Below, one piece after another: positions 48,350 to 57,587 of a stretch of 64,000 nt of DNA. This DNA comes from Akkermansiaceae bacterium (GTDB taxonomy: Bacteria; Verrucomicrobiota; Verrucomicrobiia; Verrucomicrobiales; Akkermansiaceae). Location of the stretch: NCBI GenBank assembly GCA_023301765.1, contig JALZUC010000002.1, forward strand, positions 62,001 to 126,000, read 5' to 3'. Position numbers and translations under genes: made by a program. The notes under the pieces were generated by a model. It saw nothing but the letters and a program-made list of their open reading frames with translations, did not search any database and was not told the origin of the DNA. The stretch's first letter is position 1. Each line of letters begins with the position of its first letter.

Positions 48350-49195
48350 ATGAAACTAATATCCCTCGTTCTAGCTATCTCGAGTTGCTTCGCCACAGCA
48401 GCCACTGAACCCACCCGCCAGGTCACCTACAAAACCATCGATAAGCTCGAGTTAAAACTTCATATATTCGAGCCAGAAAAACATCAAAAAACGGATAAGA
48501 AACCGGCAATCGTCTTCTTCTTTGGCGGAGGCTGGCAATCAGGGACTCCTAAGCAATTCTATAGCCAATCAGATCTACTGGCACAACAAGGCATCATTTC
48601 ATTCTGTGCAGAATACCGGGTTAAAAGCCGAAATAAAACCACCCCATTTGAAGCCGTAGAAGATGCAAAGTCTGCTATCCGCTGGGTAAGAAAGCATGCT
48701 TCAGAACTAGGTATAGATCCAGATAGAATCATCGCCTCCGGAGGCTCCGCAGGAGGACACCTCGCAGCATGCACTGACCTAATAAATGGGTATGAACAAA
48801 AAGATGAAAATCATAAAATAAGCTCTAAACCAAATGCGACAATCCTCTATAACCCAGTTTTAGACACCACCAATAAAGGCTTCGGCACCAAAGCAGTAGG
48901 AATAGAAAGAAAAACAGCAATCTCTCCCATTCATCACATTCGTAAAAATCTAGCTCCCACGCTCCTCCTTCACGGCACAGCTGATAAAACTGTCCCTTTT
49001 GAAAATGCCGAGCGCTACGCCAAGCTAATGCAGAAAGCTGGTAATCACTGCACACTCATCTCAGCCAAAGATAAAGGACACGGTTTTTTTAACAGTAAAA
49101 TGTTCAGGCCTAAACTAAAAAATAATCATAACTTTGACAAAAGCATGCAGGATACCATCTCATTCCTTATCGAGCTCAGATACATCAACCACTAA
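48350..49195 (+). CDS. Secreted alpha/beta hydrolase (acetyl-esterase-like)
   Basis: 281 residues with a signal peptide (SLVLAISSCFATAATE). Oxyanion motif FFFGGGWQSG (HGGGW variant), nucleophile Ser in ASGGSAGGHLAA, acid in HGTADKTVPFENAE and His in DKGHGFF. It matches the secreted carbohydrate esterase group (BD-FAE/acetyl xylan esterase-like) found in polysaccharide clusters. Only 6 bases separate it from the sulfatase, so the two should be co-transcribed and act on the same ester-decorated glycan. Confidence 0.88.
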   Translation: MKLISLVLAISSCFATAATEPTRQVTYKTIDKLELKLHIFEPEKHQKTDKKPAIVFFFGGGWQSGTPKQFYSQSDLLAQQGIISFCAEYRVKSRNKTTPFEAVEDAKSAIRWVRKHASELGIDPDRIIASGGSAGGHLAACTDLINGYEQKDENHKISSKPNATILYNPVLDTTNKGFGTKAVGIERKTAISPIHHIRKNLAPTLLLHGTADKTVPFENAERYAKLMQKAGNHCTLISAKDKGHGFFNSKMFRPKLKNNHNFDKSMQDTISFLIELRYINH

Positions 49196-49201
49196 TTTAT
49201 T

Positions 49202-50674
49202 ATGACACGCCTGCTCTTCGCCATCAGCCTAATCGCCACCGCCTTCACTATTTACCCTCACTCCGCTACCGCAAAGGAACTTAAAGGGTCAAAACCCAAT
49301 ATCATCATCGTCATCACAGACGATCAAGGTATGGGAGATCTCTCATGTATGGGCAACACACTACTGAAAACTCCTCATCTAGATAAATTTCACGCAGGTG
49401 CTACGCGCTTTTCTAACTTCCACGTCAGTCCCACATGTGCACCTACACGGGCCGCCCTAATGAGTGGCCGAGTAGCATTTAAAAACGGAGTGACTCACAC
49501 CATCCTCCAGCGTGAGCGTATGGCACTCGCTACATACACCCTACCTCAAATGTTAAAATCTACAGGGTACACCACAGGTCTCTTTGGAAAATGGCACCTC
49601 GGTGATGAAGCGGAATACCTCCCAACAAACCGCGGCTTTGATGAAGTCCTTATGCACGGAGCTGGAGGTATCGGCCAGACACGATACGGAGATTTCCCTG
49701 AAAACGCAAACAACGTTTATTTTGACAATATACTGCTGCACAATGAAACCGTCGTGAAAACCAAAGGGTTCTGCACAGACATCTTTTTTAGTGCTGGCCT
49801 AGCTTGGATCCACAAACAGCACCAAGCCAAAAAACCCTACTTTGCCTACATCTCTCTCAACGCCCCACACGCCCCATTTGTTGCCCCAAAGAAATATACC
49901 AAACGCTTTCGTGATATGGGCATGTCCAAAAGTGGTGCTGGTCGTCTAGGTATGATCGAAAACATAGACGATAACTTCGGCCACCTTATGGCCAAACTAA
50001 CAGAGTGGAAAGCACTCGATAACACCATCGTGATCTTCATGACCGATAACGGTGCCGTTCAAAAAGGACACACCGCAGAAACCCCCTACTTTAATGCAGG
50101 CCTGAGAGGCGGGAAAAACTCCTCTTATGAAGGTGGCAGCCGCGTCCCTCTCTTTGTCCAGTGGCAAGGTCAGCTACCACAGGGCATAGATATCACGGCT
50201 CTCTCAGCTCATATAGACCTCTACCCGACACTCAGCGAACTAGCCGGTGCACAGCTACCAGAAGGTATCCAGCCATTAGAAGGAAGATCACTCTTACCAC
50301 TTATGCAAAACAAAGATGCAGAATGGATAGACCGGGAGGTCTTCATCAACTGTGGCCGCTGGCCCGCAAACAAGAGAGACGATTATAAATACGCAAAATG
50401 CGCTGTCCGCACCCAAGAGTGGCGACTAGTCAACAACACCCAACTCTACAACATAGTTAAAGATCCGGGTGAAAAAAACAATATCGCAGCTAAGCACCCT
50501 GAAGTAGTCCAAAAACTACAAAATTCATACGACACCTGGTGGCAATCCACACTCCCACTTATGATCAATGAAAACCTCCCTACGGTTAAAGCGGAAAACC
50601 AGCCATTTGCCAAACGTTACGCCAAGCAACTAAAGGAAAAGGGAATACCGGAATGGGCACCCAGTATATACTAA
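49202..50674 (+). CDS. Secreted S1-family arylsulfatase
   Basis: 490 residues with a signal peptide (LLFAISLIATAFTIYPHSATA). Metal site PNIIIVITDDQGMGDLS; formylglycine Cys79 in TCAPTRAALMSGR; GLFGKWHLGD; KPYFAYISLNAPHAPFVAP; IVIFMTDNGA. It cleaves sulfate esters from an unknown glycan. It differs from the sulfatase at 14.8 kb in sequence and size, so the two probably have different substrates. Followed by small hairpins at 50691-50706 and 50737-50751. Confidence 0.94.
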   Translation: MTRLLFAISLIATAFTIYPHSATAKELKGSKPNIIIVITDDQGMGDLSCMGNTLLKTPHLDKFHAGATRFSNFHVSPTCAPTRAALMSGRVAFKNGVTHTILQRERMALATYTLPQMLKSTGYTTGLFGKWHLGDEAEYLPTNRGFDEVLMHGAGGIGQTRYGDFPENANNVYFDNILLHNETVVKTKGFCTDIFFSAGLAWIHKQHQAKKPYFAYISLNAPHAPFVAPKKYTKRFRDMGMSKSGAGRLGMIENIDDNFGHLMAKLTEWKALDNTIVIFMTDNGAVQKGHTAETPYFNAGLRGGKNSSYEGGSRVPLFVQWQGQLPQGIDITALSAHIDLYPTLSELAGAQLPEGIQPLEGRSLLPLMQNKDAEWIDREVFINCGRWPANKRDDYKYAKCAVRTQEWRLVNNTQLYNIVKDPGEKNNIAAKHPEVVQKLQNSYDTWWQSTLPLMINENLPTVKAENQPFAKRYAKQLKEKGIPEWAPSIY

Positions 50675-50736
50675 CCACACCAATTAACGTCCATAGCCAC
50701 CTATGGGCGTATCACCAGCCCTATCAGGGTTATGTG

Positions 50737-50755
50737 AAAACTAGTAGTTTTTCAT
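50737..50755 (+). terminator. Possible terminator after the second sulfatase
   Basis: AAAACTA (50737-50743) and TAGTTTT (50745-50751) around a single G, running into TTC. The loop is too small for a standard hairpin without melting the inner pairs. A second stem, CCATAG/CTATGG, lies 31 bases upstream. Confidence 0.3.
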
Positions 50756-50818
50756 CACTCTAGGCTCTTTTCTTTTTTTCAATATTGCCTATAGTGCCAT
50801 CGTCCTCGGGCACTTTTG

Positions 50819-51982
50819 ATGAAATTTATCCACTCCATACTCATAGCGCTAATCACCAGCCTAAGCCTCTATGCCACTCCGGATACGGATACCGCTAAAG
50901 GCCCTACGCAGGTTACTGAAAGTGTTATTAATGACGATGGTGTACGCGTTACTATACTAGGCTACCATGACTTTTCAAAAACTAAGAAAGCCACGGAAAT
51001 GCTTATCCCTACGGATAAATTCAGAAAGCAAATGCAGGCTATCCATGACCTCGGGCTCAATGTCATCACCATGGAAGAGTTCTTAGCTTGGAAGCGTGGA
51101 GAGAAAAAAGTAGCCGATAAATCTGTAGTCATCACCATCGATGATGGTTGGAAATCAGTCTACACAGACGCCTACCCAGTACTTAGAGAATTTGGCTACC
51201 CATTTACAGTTTTTCTATACACAAACTACGTAGACGGTGGTGGCAGTGCCCTAACCACTGAGATGATCAAGGAAATGCAACAATACGGATGTACCGTCGG
51301 TAGCCACTCAGTATCCCACCCCTTCCCCGCAGCTGTAAAAAAAGAACGCATCAAGGGCTCAAAAAAATTCTCCGCATACCTAAAACAGGAATTCGACGAA
51401 TCAAGAAAGATCCTACGCAAAAAATTTAAAGGAGACGTTACCACCTACGCCTATCCTGGTGGCTTTGTTACAGGCGAGATGCTACCAGTAGCCACAGAGA
51501 GTGGCTATGAGTGCCTATTCACCGTCCTCCCCGGTAAGGCCACTCGCACCACCTCAAACTTTACCGTCCCTCGCTATATAATTCTCGGCACACACGACTA
51601 TATATTTAGAAATGCCACCAGCTTTAAAGCTACCACCACCAGTGCTGCCACTGATGGTGCCATCGTCCAGTCCACAGCTCACCCAGTCCAGCCAGAGCCA
51701 GGCATCCTTATATCTAATCGCACTCCCATCATTTCAGCCGACCTATCACAGGTAGAGAATATTGACCCCTCCACACTCCTCATGCGCGTAGCCGGTTTTG
51801 GGAAAGTACCTGCGATCTATAATAGCGAGACCAAAAGCGTATCATGGCAGGTGAACCGCAGACTTCGCTCGCGCACCTGCGAGGTCACCATCTCATGGCA
51901 AATTAAAGACACGGCTAAATATGAAGCCCCCCTGAGCTGGACCTTCCTCATTGACCGTGCAGCAGCATACCAGCCTAAATAA
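50819..51982 (+). CDS. Secreted polysaccharide deacetylase (NodB domain)
   Basis: About 387 residues from the ATG at 50819 (a TTG codon just before is unlikely). Signal peptide (SILIALITSLSLYA). NodB domain: VTILGYHDF, metal-binding Asp in VVITIDDGWKSV, His pair in VGSHSVSHP, and YAYPGG. The family removes acetyl groups from chitin, peptidoglycan or poly-GlcNAc. The C-terminal ~130 residues are beta-rich and unassigned. A deacetylase beside sulfatase and esterase genes suits glycan processing, but peptidoglycan is also possible. Confidence 0.88.
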   Translation: MKFIHSILIALITSLSLYATPDTDTAKGPTQVTESVINDDGVRVTILGYHDFSKTKKATEMLIPTDKFRKQMQAIHDLGLNVITMEEFLAWKRGEKKVADKSVVITIDDGWKSVYTDAYPVLREFGYPFTVFLYTNYVDGGGSALTTEMIKEMQQYGCTVGSHSVSHPFPAAVKKERIKGSKKFSAYLKQEFDESRKILRKKFKGDVTTYAYPGGFVTGEMLPVATESGYECLFTVLPGKATRTTSNFTVPRYIILGTHDYIFRNATSFKATTTSAATDGAIVQSTAHPVQPEPGILISNRTPIISADLSQVENIDPSTLLMRVAGFGKVPAIYNSETKSVSWQVNRRLRSRTCEVTISWQIKDTAKYEAPLSWTFLIDRAAAYQPK

Positions 51983-52010
51983 TCCCACCACCACACCATT
52001 CTAACACACC

Positions 52011-53405
52011 ATGTTCTCCTCACTATCAGACAGCCTCGATAAAACATTCCGTAATCTCCGTGGAGTCGGTAAAATTTCTGAGAAAAATATCACAGATGCA
52101 CTACGTGAAATCCGTATGTCACTCCTAGAAGCCGATGTTGAATTTAGCGTAGCCAAAGACTTCATCGCTAATGTTAAGGAAAAAGCCATGGGAGAGGACG
52201 TGCTAAAATCCGTCAAGCCAGGCGAACAAATAGTTAAAATATTCAATGACGCCCTCACTGAGCTATTAGGTAATGACGCCGCCCCTCTGGAACTTAACGC
52301 CCCAGGCCACATCCTACTCTGTGGTCTTAATGGTGCTGGTAAAACAACCACTGCAGGAAAACTTGCCCTACGCTTAAAAAAAGAAGGACGCCGCCCACTA
52401 CTCATCGCCTGTGACCTCTATCGGCCAGCCGCTATTGAACAACTTAAAACTCTAGCTGCACAAGTAGACGTCCCATGTTTTGCCCCTGAAGCTGATGAGA
52501 AAGACGTTCTTAAAGCCGCTAAACAAGCTGTTAAATGGGCTAAAGACCAGAATGGCACGGTGCTCATTTTTGATACCGCCGGCCGTCAAGAAATCGATGA
52601 AAAACTAGTGGAGGAGCTGAAGCAGCTCCATAAATTTGTTAACCCTAACGAAACCCTCCTCGTAGCAGACTCCGCCACAGGACAGCAAGCCGTCTCCGTA
52701 GCTCAGCACTTTGATAAAGCCGTTGGACTTACTGGTATTATCCTTACTAAACTTGATGGTGATGCCCGTGGTGGAGCCGCCCTCTCCATGCGTAAAGTCA
52801 CTGGTAAGCCTATCAAGTTTATCGGTGAAGGCGAAAAACTAGATCAACTTAGTATATTCCATCCAGACCGCCTCGCCAGCCGTATCCTAGGCATGGGTGA
52901 CATCGTCAGTATGGTAGAAGGTGCCGCTGATAAGATCGATGAAAAGGACGCCCTAAATGCGGCCAAGCGTCTGCAATCCGGTAAATTTGACTTCAATGAC
53001 TTTCTAGATCAAATGAATATGCTCCGTAAGCTAGGCCCGCTCGATGGACTACTAGGCATGCTCCCAGGCTTTAATAAAATCAAAAAACAACTCCCTACCG
53101 ACGCTCTAGACGAAGGTAGAATGAAGCGTATGGAGGCCATAGTCCTCTCCATGACACCCAAGGAGCGCGGACGCCCAGAGCTTATCAAAGGAACTCGTCG
53201 TCGCCGTATTGCCGCGGGATCTGGTAATACCATGTTAGAGGTAAACCGCTTTTTAAAGCAATTTACCCAAATGCGTAAAATGATGAAATCCAAAGGGAAA
53301 ATGAAAGATATGATGCAGCAGCTAGGCGGCATGGAGGGAATGGAAGGTATGGGAGACATCAAAGACCTCCTGGGAGGAAAAGGCGGAGGTAAGCTCCCCT
53401 TCTAA
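52011..53405 (+). CDS. ffh: Signal recognition particle protein Ffh
   Basis: 464 residues. N domain; G domain with LCGLNGAGKTTTAGKLALRL (G1), DTAGRQEIDEKL, TKLDGDARGGAALS, GEGEKLDQL; Met-rich M domain at the end (MRKMMKSKGKMKDMMQQLGG) that binds SRP RNA and signal peptides. With FtsY it targets inner-membrane proteins. The SRP RNA gene is not in the window. The 28-base leader contains no G. Confidence 0.97.
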   Translation: MFSSLSDSLDKTFRNLRGVGKISEKNITDALREIRMSLLEADVEFSVAKDFIANVKEKAMGEDVLKSVKPGEQIVKIFNDALTELLGNDAAPLELNAPGHILLCGLNGAGKTTTAGKLALRLKKEGRRPLLIACDLYRPAAIEQLKTLAAQVDVPCFAPEADEKDVLKAAKQAVKWAKDQNGTVLIFDTAGRQEIDEKLVEELKQLHKFVNPNETLLVADSATGQQAVSVAQHFDKAVGLTGIILTKLDGDARGGAALSMRKVTGKPIKFIGEGEKLDQLSIFHPDRLASRILGMGDIVSMVEGAADKIDEKDALNAAKRLQSGKFDFNDFLDQMNMLRKLGPLDGLLGMLPGFNKIKKQLPTDALDEGRMKRMEAIVLSMTPKERGRPELIKGTRRRRIAAGSGNTMLEVNRFLKQFTQMRKMMKSKGKMKDMMQQLGGMEGMEGMGDIKDLLGGKGGGKLPF

Positions 53406-53424
53406 AATACCACAGCCACTCGAC

Positions 53425-53454
53425 TAAGTAGAAATCTCTAAATATTTCTACTTA
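53425..53454 (+). terminator. Stem-loop after ffh
   Basis: TAAGTAGAAAT (53425-53435) pairs perfectly with ATTTCTACTTA (53444-53454): 11 bp around an 8-nt loop, starting 20 bases after the stop. AT-rich and without a T run, so it is either a weak terminator or a message-stabilising hairpin. Arms this long are unlikely by chance. Confidence 0.45.
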
Positions 53455-53559
53455 AAGGGTAAGTAATCACCCTCTGAAATAAACTCTCCATATCCGCTCG
53501 CCTGTATTAACGTCCACAAGGCACGGCCTATCCCTAGCTGGACACTACAACCTCAAGCA

Positions 53560-54675
53560 CTAAGATTTAGCTTTTTGTAAAGTCTGCACGAAGCGCTCCA
53601 TCTCAGGCTCCACTGCCTCTATCAGCTCTACTAACTTTAGCTGCGTGCGTGCACGATCTAAGTTATGGCCCTCCCTCTGGCACTTAAAGTAGACATCCCC
53701 TTCTAAGTGATCGGTGAGAAAACGCATACCCACCTCCAGAGAAATCAGTTTCCCAGAAAATGCTAAATTCTCTATCTCTGCATCACAAAGGCAATCACAG
53801 CCTGTCATATACCCCTGAGCTAGAGACTCAAACATCGGCATACGCATCTCCACCTTATTCAGATCACGTTCATCCTCTGCGGCTGGACTAACAGCTGTGC
53901 GCACAAGATCCCCAAAATCATAAAGTGATAACCCTGGCATCACCGTATCCAGATCAATAACGCAGACGGCCTCATCCGTCTCGCTATTCATCATAACATT
54001 GTTAATCTTAGTATCATTATGAGTAACACGCTCAGGCAGTACACCGGCCTCCTTGAGATCAATCAATTTAGCGACTATACCTGCGCGCTCCTTAATAAAG
54101 TCTAACTCCGCCTGCACGGATGCAGCACGGCCATGTAAATCCTGCTCAGCTACCTCCATTAGCCGTTCATAGCGTCTAGGTGTATGGTGAAAGTCTGGGA
54201 TAGTTTCCGTAATTTCATCTAAAGATATATCAGATACAAGATCTTGAAATGCACCAAAGGCATGCGCCGCCTGATACGCCTGCCGAGTATTATCTACGAT
54301 GTCGTAAGTCTTACAGCCTTCAATAAAGTTATAACAGCGCCAGAGGCCACCACCCACACCCGTAATAAAAAACTGACCACTCCGTGCTGGGTAGAGGCTT
54401 AGTGTTTGACCACCTTGGTCCTGCTTCACACGCATCACCTTATCATTGATATGCCGAGTCACCATTTCCACATTTTTCATCACCGCGAGAGGATCTAGAA
54501 ATACATGTCCGTTAATACGCTGGAGGATATATCGCCCCACTTTATTGTCAGCCTTTTGAAAACTAGCGATGTAAGTAGCATTTATATGCCCACTCTCTAT
54601 CACCTCACTACCAATAAACTCACCACTAATGGCAAACTGACTGACCACATTTTTTATATAATCTTCCTCCTGCAT
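53560..54675 (-). CDS. NahK-like sugar 1-kinase (APH fold)
   Basis: About 371 residues from the ATG at 54675, 4 bases after the preceding stop; a TTG at 54690 would overlap that gene. N-terminal lobe has SGHINATYI and RYILQRINGHVF. Catalytic loop VTHNDTKINNVMMN and metal-binding CVIDLDTVMPGLSLYDFGD match N-acetylhexosamine 1-kinases closely. It should phosphorylate GlcNAc, GalNAc or a hexose at C1. With the nucleotidyltransferase and epimerase 6 kb away it could feed a UDP-sugar salvage route. Confidence 0.87.
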   Translation of the reverse strand: MQEEDYIKNVVSQFAISGEFIGSEVIESGHINATYIASFQKADNKVGRYILQRINGHVFLDPLAVMKNVEMVTRHINDKVMRVKQDQGGQTLSLYPARSGQFFITGVGGGLWRCYNFIEGCKTYDIVDNTRQAYQAAHAFGAFQDLVSDISLDEITETIPDFHHTPRRYERLMEVAEQDLHGRAASVQAELDFIKERAGIVAKLIDLKEAGVLPERVTHNDTKINNVMMNSETDEAVCVIDLDTVMPGLSLYDFGDLVRTAVSPAAEDERDLNKVEMRMPMFESLAQGYMTGCDCLCDAEIENLAFSGKLISLEVGMRFLTDHLEGDVYFKCQREGHNLDRARTQLKLVELIEAVEPEMERFVQTLQKAKS

Positions 54676-54679
54676 CTGC

Positions 54680-55138
54680 CTAACAATCAAGTGCTTTTAA
54701 AATACCAGGAATAGCGAGATCAATAACCTCAGCTACCTCCTCATATGCTGCCCTGTTCATACCAAAAGGATCAGGTACATCCGCACCAGTTAGCCCCTCA
54801 TCAGCATCTATAAAATCAGTTAGCAGCTTAACTCTCTCACCGGCATCAGGTAGTAACCTCTGCACCACATCCGCATGAGAAGAGCTCAACGCAATAATCA
54901 CATCTGACTCCATAGCCATCTCCTCATCCAGCTGCCTACTCTGAAAGCCATCTCTACTAGCGCCTCTACCTTTAAGAATAGCTGCGGTCTCACGGCTAGC
55001 AGACTGGCCAGGCACTGCCGCCACACCCGCAGATCCCACTAAGGCATGAGAGTTTCCATTAAGAGCCGCTGCAAGTATACCCTCCGCCATAGGGCTACGG
55101 CAGGTATTTCCGGTACAGATAAAAAGAACTGATTTCAT
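54680..55138 (-). CDS. Low-molecular-weight protein-tyrosine phosphatase
   Basis: 152 residues, normal length. P-loop LFICTGNTCRSPMAEG with Cys8 nucleophile and Arg14, and general-acid Asp in DVPDPFGM. Bacterial members often regulate exopolysaccharide tyrosine kinases (Wzb type) or act as arsenate reductase relatives. No tyrosine kinase is nearby. Co-directional with the sugar kinase. Confidence 0.93.
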   Translation of the reverse strand: MKSVLFICTGNTCRSPMAEGILAAALNGNSHALVGSAGVAAVPGQSASRETAAILKGRGASRDGFQSRQLDEEMAMESDVIIALSSSHADVVQRLLPDAGERVKLLTDFIDADEGLTGADVPDPFGMNRAAYEEVAEVIDLAIPGILKALDC

Positions 55139-55187
55139 AAAAAGTAAATTAGGGCGCTATGGTGAACAGCATCACCCCGTAGGCAAT

Positions 55188-55229
55188 AAAAAACGGCAGA
55201 GCCCGCTTAAATACAGCAAACTCTACCGT
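55188..55229 (-). terminator. Rho-independent terminator of the 754-residue lipoprotein gene
   Basis: On the minus strand ACGGTAGAG (55229-55221) pairs with CTCTGCCGT (55201-55193), nine pairs with one G-U, followed by TTTTTTATT. The loop is 19 nt. It lies just past the stop at 55249. Confidence 0.65.
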
Positions 55230-55248
55230 CTCAAATAAAGAACTAAAT

Positions 55249-57507
55249 TTAATTAGCCTGTAAGTGCATAGAAATACGTATACGGCCATCTTCACGGCGC
55301 GTGTGCATGGTCATTTTCTTGAGTGTTTCAAAAGCCTTCATAGCTGTTATAAGCTTCTCTCTGTTTTCCATAAAGTCATCACGAATACTATCATCTGCGA
55401 AAACCTCATCAGCATTAGCTTCTACTAGCTCAAGCCACTCTTGAGCGAAGTTATTAAACACAGTGAAGTCCACATGCAGCCAAGCACCCTTACGGCTATA
55501 TCCATCACCATTAGCAAAGCTCTCAGCAAGTGATTCAGAATACTTCTTAGACGTTGAAGCAAAGAAAAGCTTATCACTAACAGATACTGATGGCACAAAG
55601 TCATCATTCTGGAATGGTAGCGGGATAAACCATGTTTTCAGATCATTCTTCTCACTACTCATAGGGACCTGCATAGGGATTTCCTTACCAGCCATATTAC
55701 TGACAGTCTTAAGTATATTCTCCGCAGAGGTATTAATCTTATCCCACGATGTTTTTAGCTTAGCTCGGTCCACCACTTCGCTCACATAAGCAATACGTGG
55801 TACTTTACCCTCTTTGAGTATCACCTCCGGCACGTTTGGAATCCTAGGAAAGGAACCATTAACATCTACAATAACTGCGGACTCAGCACCAAGACCTGCG
55901 GCCAAATCACCACGAAGCGCGGCCCATAATGACATAACGTCTTTGCTAAATTGAGCATCAAAGAGCCCAAGCCCCTGCTTAAACTTTAGGAAGTCACCAT
56001 TATCAATGTCCAAGGCTGCCACACGCTGACTCATAAGGTAGCTCGTCTCGCCTAGGGTATCGACATAGTTCATAACTTTCTCGTTATAACTCTCGTTACC
56101 CGTCCAGTTTGCAAACAATAATGTCCCCTCGCCTGACTCCAGAGGAGCAAAGGCATTCGTCTTAGTAAAATCGATACCAGGCATATTAGAGCCACCGTAG
56201 GACTCTATCTTAATACCGTCTTCTAGATAAGCCACGTAGCCTGTATCAGTAGATGTAAACAGTGAAATCATTGCTTCACCTTGATCTACGAGACTCTCCA
56301 GTAATGCTTCCACATCACGCGTATCACCGAGTGCAGATGCCTCGCTAAGCCCCTTACCTGCACCTTTCACCGCAGATCCGATCATACGAAAAACAAGTGA
56401 AGAAACACTATCAACGCCCTCACTCATCTCAGCACTTTTAAACCCTGCATAGAGAATATCTTTCTCTAAGTAGCTATCAATGTAGTGCATCTTCTCATTA
56501 GCGCAGACCGAGTTCTCCACCTTATCTACAAACACAAAATCATCTACAGATTTACCAGCAAAGAAGATAACGTAGTCATCCACCACGCCAGAGACAATCA
56601 CTAGATTTTTCTTAGCCAGTGACGTCTTAAATACATCAATATCTGCAGGATCGATAACCCCAGCCATATCAAGAAGTCCTCCTTCCTCCAGAGCTTCCAG
56701 AGTCTCTGAAAGTTTTGCTCCAGAGATTTTATAGCCAGTAAAGTCATTCCCAGCGCGCTTAAGTGTGACCTCCTCCACAGCCTCACTTTCTATATATTTT
56801 AACACAGCAATACCATCCGCAATCTGTGTTGCTAGGAGTTCACGCTGTTTAGCATCACTCACCTTAGCACCTTGGTAGTATGCTGGCATTTCAGCCTTAG
56901 CAAAGATAGTGATCAGATCTTTGACACTACCTTTAAGCGGCCCATCAAGAAGGGCTAATGGAGAACCAATCTGAACGTCACCCTCACGCACCTGAGTGTC
57001 TGCTAAATAAACACCCGTGCGCGACCCGTAATATGCCACACGTTCAAAAAGATTGAGGCCTAGTTTAACAGCCTCTGGAGCACTCTCACCGTATGCTACA
57101 AAATGCTCCTCACCGTAGAATGCTAGCTGACCAGCCATTTGCTCATTCTTTAAGAGATCATCCATCGACATTCCCTCATCCTCCATACGCTCCAGAATGA
57201 ATGCTCCAGCAGCAGTTTGTAAAAAATTCTCAAACGCCTTCTTCCCATTATATAAAGCCCCATAGGTAGCTATATTCTTAGGTATATACTGTGCAAACCC
57301 TAGCTTAGCGGCACGATCTGTTACACTTGCAGTCGCTTCGCTCGCGGTAGGCTTAGGCGAAGCGGCGATTTTAGAGGCTGGCTCTCCTGCCGGCGCTGTT
57401 TCAGCAGGTGTAGAAGTTTCATCGGTAGTGGTTGTTGTTTTTTCCTTGCACGCTGTAAGCGCTACTGCGCCTGAGAATAGGGAAATCAATAGGTATTTAC
57501 GCTTCAT
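55249..57507 (-). CDS. Large lipoprotein of unknown function
   Basis: About 752 residues from the ATG at 57507, giving a lipobox (SGAVALTACKEK, Cys at ~20). A Thr/Pro/Ala/Ser-rich linker (~22-65) follows, then ~680 residues of mixed alpha/beta sequence without cysteines beyond one. Phrases such as KNLVIVSGVVDDYVIFFAGKS and PSVSVSDKLFFASTSK recur in type, suggesting two diverged halves. I do not recognise the family; it may be lineage-specific. Its place beside mutM (divergent) gives no hint of function. A good terminator follows. Confidence 0.75.
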   Translation of the reverse strand: MKRKYLLISLFSGAVALTACKEKTTTTTDETSTPAETAPAGEPASKIAASPKPTASEATASVTDRAAKLGFAQYIPKNIATYGALYNGKKAFENFLQTAAGAFILERMEDEGMSMDDLLKNEQMAGQLAFYGEEHFVAYGESAPEAVKLGLNLFERVAYYGSRTGVYLADTQVREGDVQIGSPLALLDGPLKGSVKDLITIFAKAEMPAYYQGAKVSDAKQRELLATQIADGIAVLKYIESEAVEEVTLKRAGNDFTGYKISGAKLSETLEALEEGGLLDMAGVIDPADIDVFKTSLAKKNLVIVSGVVDDYVIFFAGKSVDDFVFVDKVENSVCANEKMHYIDSYLEKDILYAGFKSAEMSEGVDSVSSLVFRMIGSAVKGAGKGLSEASALGDTRDVEALLESLVDQGEAMISLFTSTDTGYVAYLEDGIKIESYGGSNMPGIDFTKTNAFAPLESGEGTLLFANWTGNESYNEKVMNYVDTLGETSYLMSQRVAALDIDNGDFLKFKQGLGLFDAQFSKDVMSLWAALRGDLAAGLGAESAVIVDVNGSFPRIPNVPEVILKEGKVPRIAYVSEVVDRAKLKTSWDKINTSAENILKTVSNMAGKEIPMQVPMSSEKNDLKTWFIPLPFQNDDFVPSVSVSDKLFFASTSKKYSESLAESFANGDGYSRKGAWLHVDFTVFNNFAQEWLELVEANADEVFADDSIRDDFMENREKLITAMKAFETLKKMTMHTRREDGRIRISMHLQAN

Positions 57508-57587
57508 GATATACATAAAAAAATAGACAGCCTCGTAATTTTTTCAATTACAAAGCTGGTCATTTTTTATATCTATGCGGTAGAAAA

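Noticed and set aside
53406..53559. SRP RNA gene next to ffh
   Set aside because: No GGAAG/GCAGC-type SRP RNA core found in the spacer.
57535..57551. GTAATT/AATTAC dyad between mutM and the large lipoprotein gene
   Set aside because: 6-bp AT-rich arms, expected by chance.
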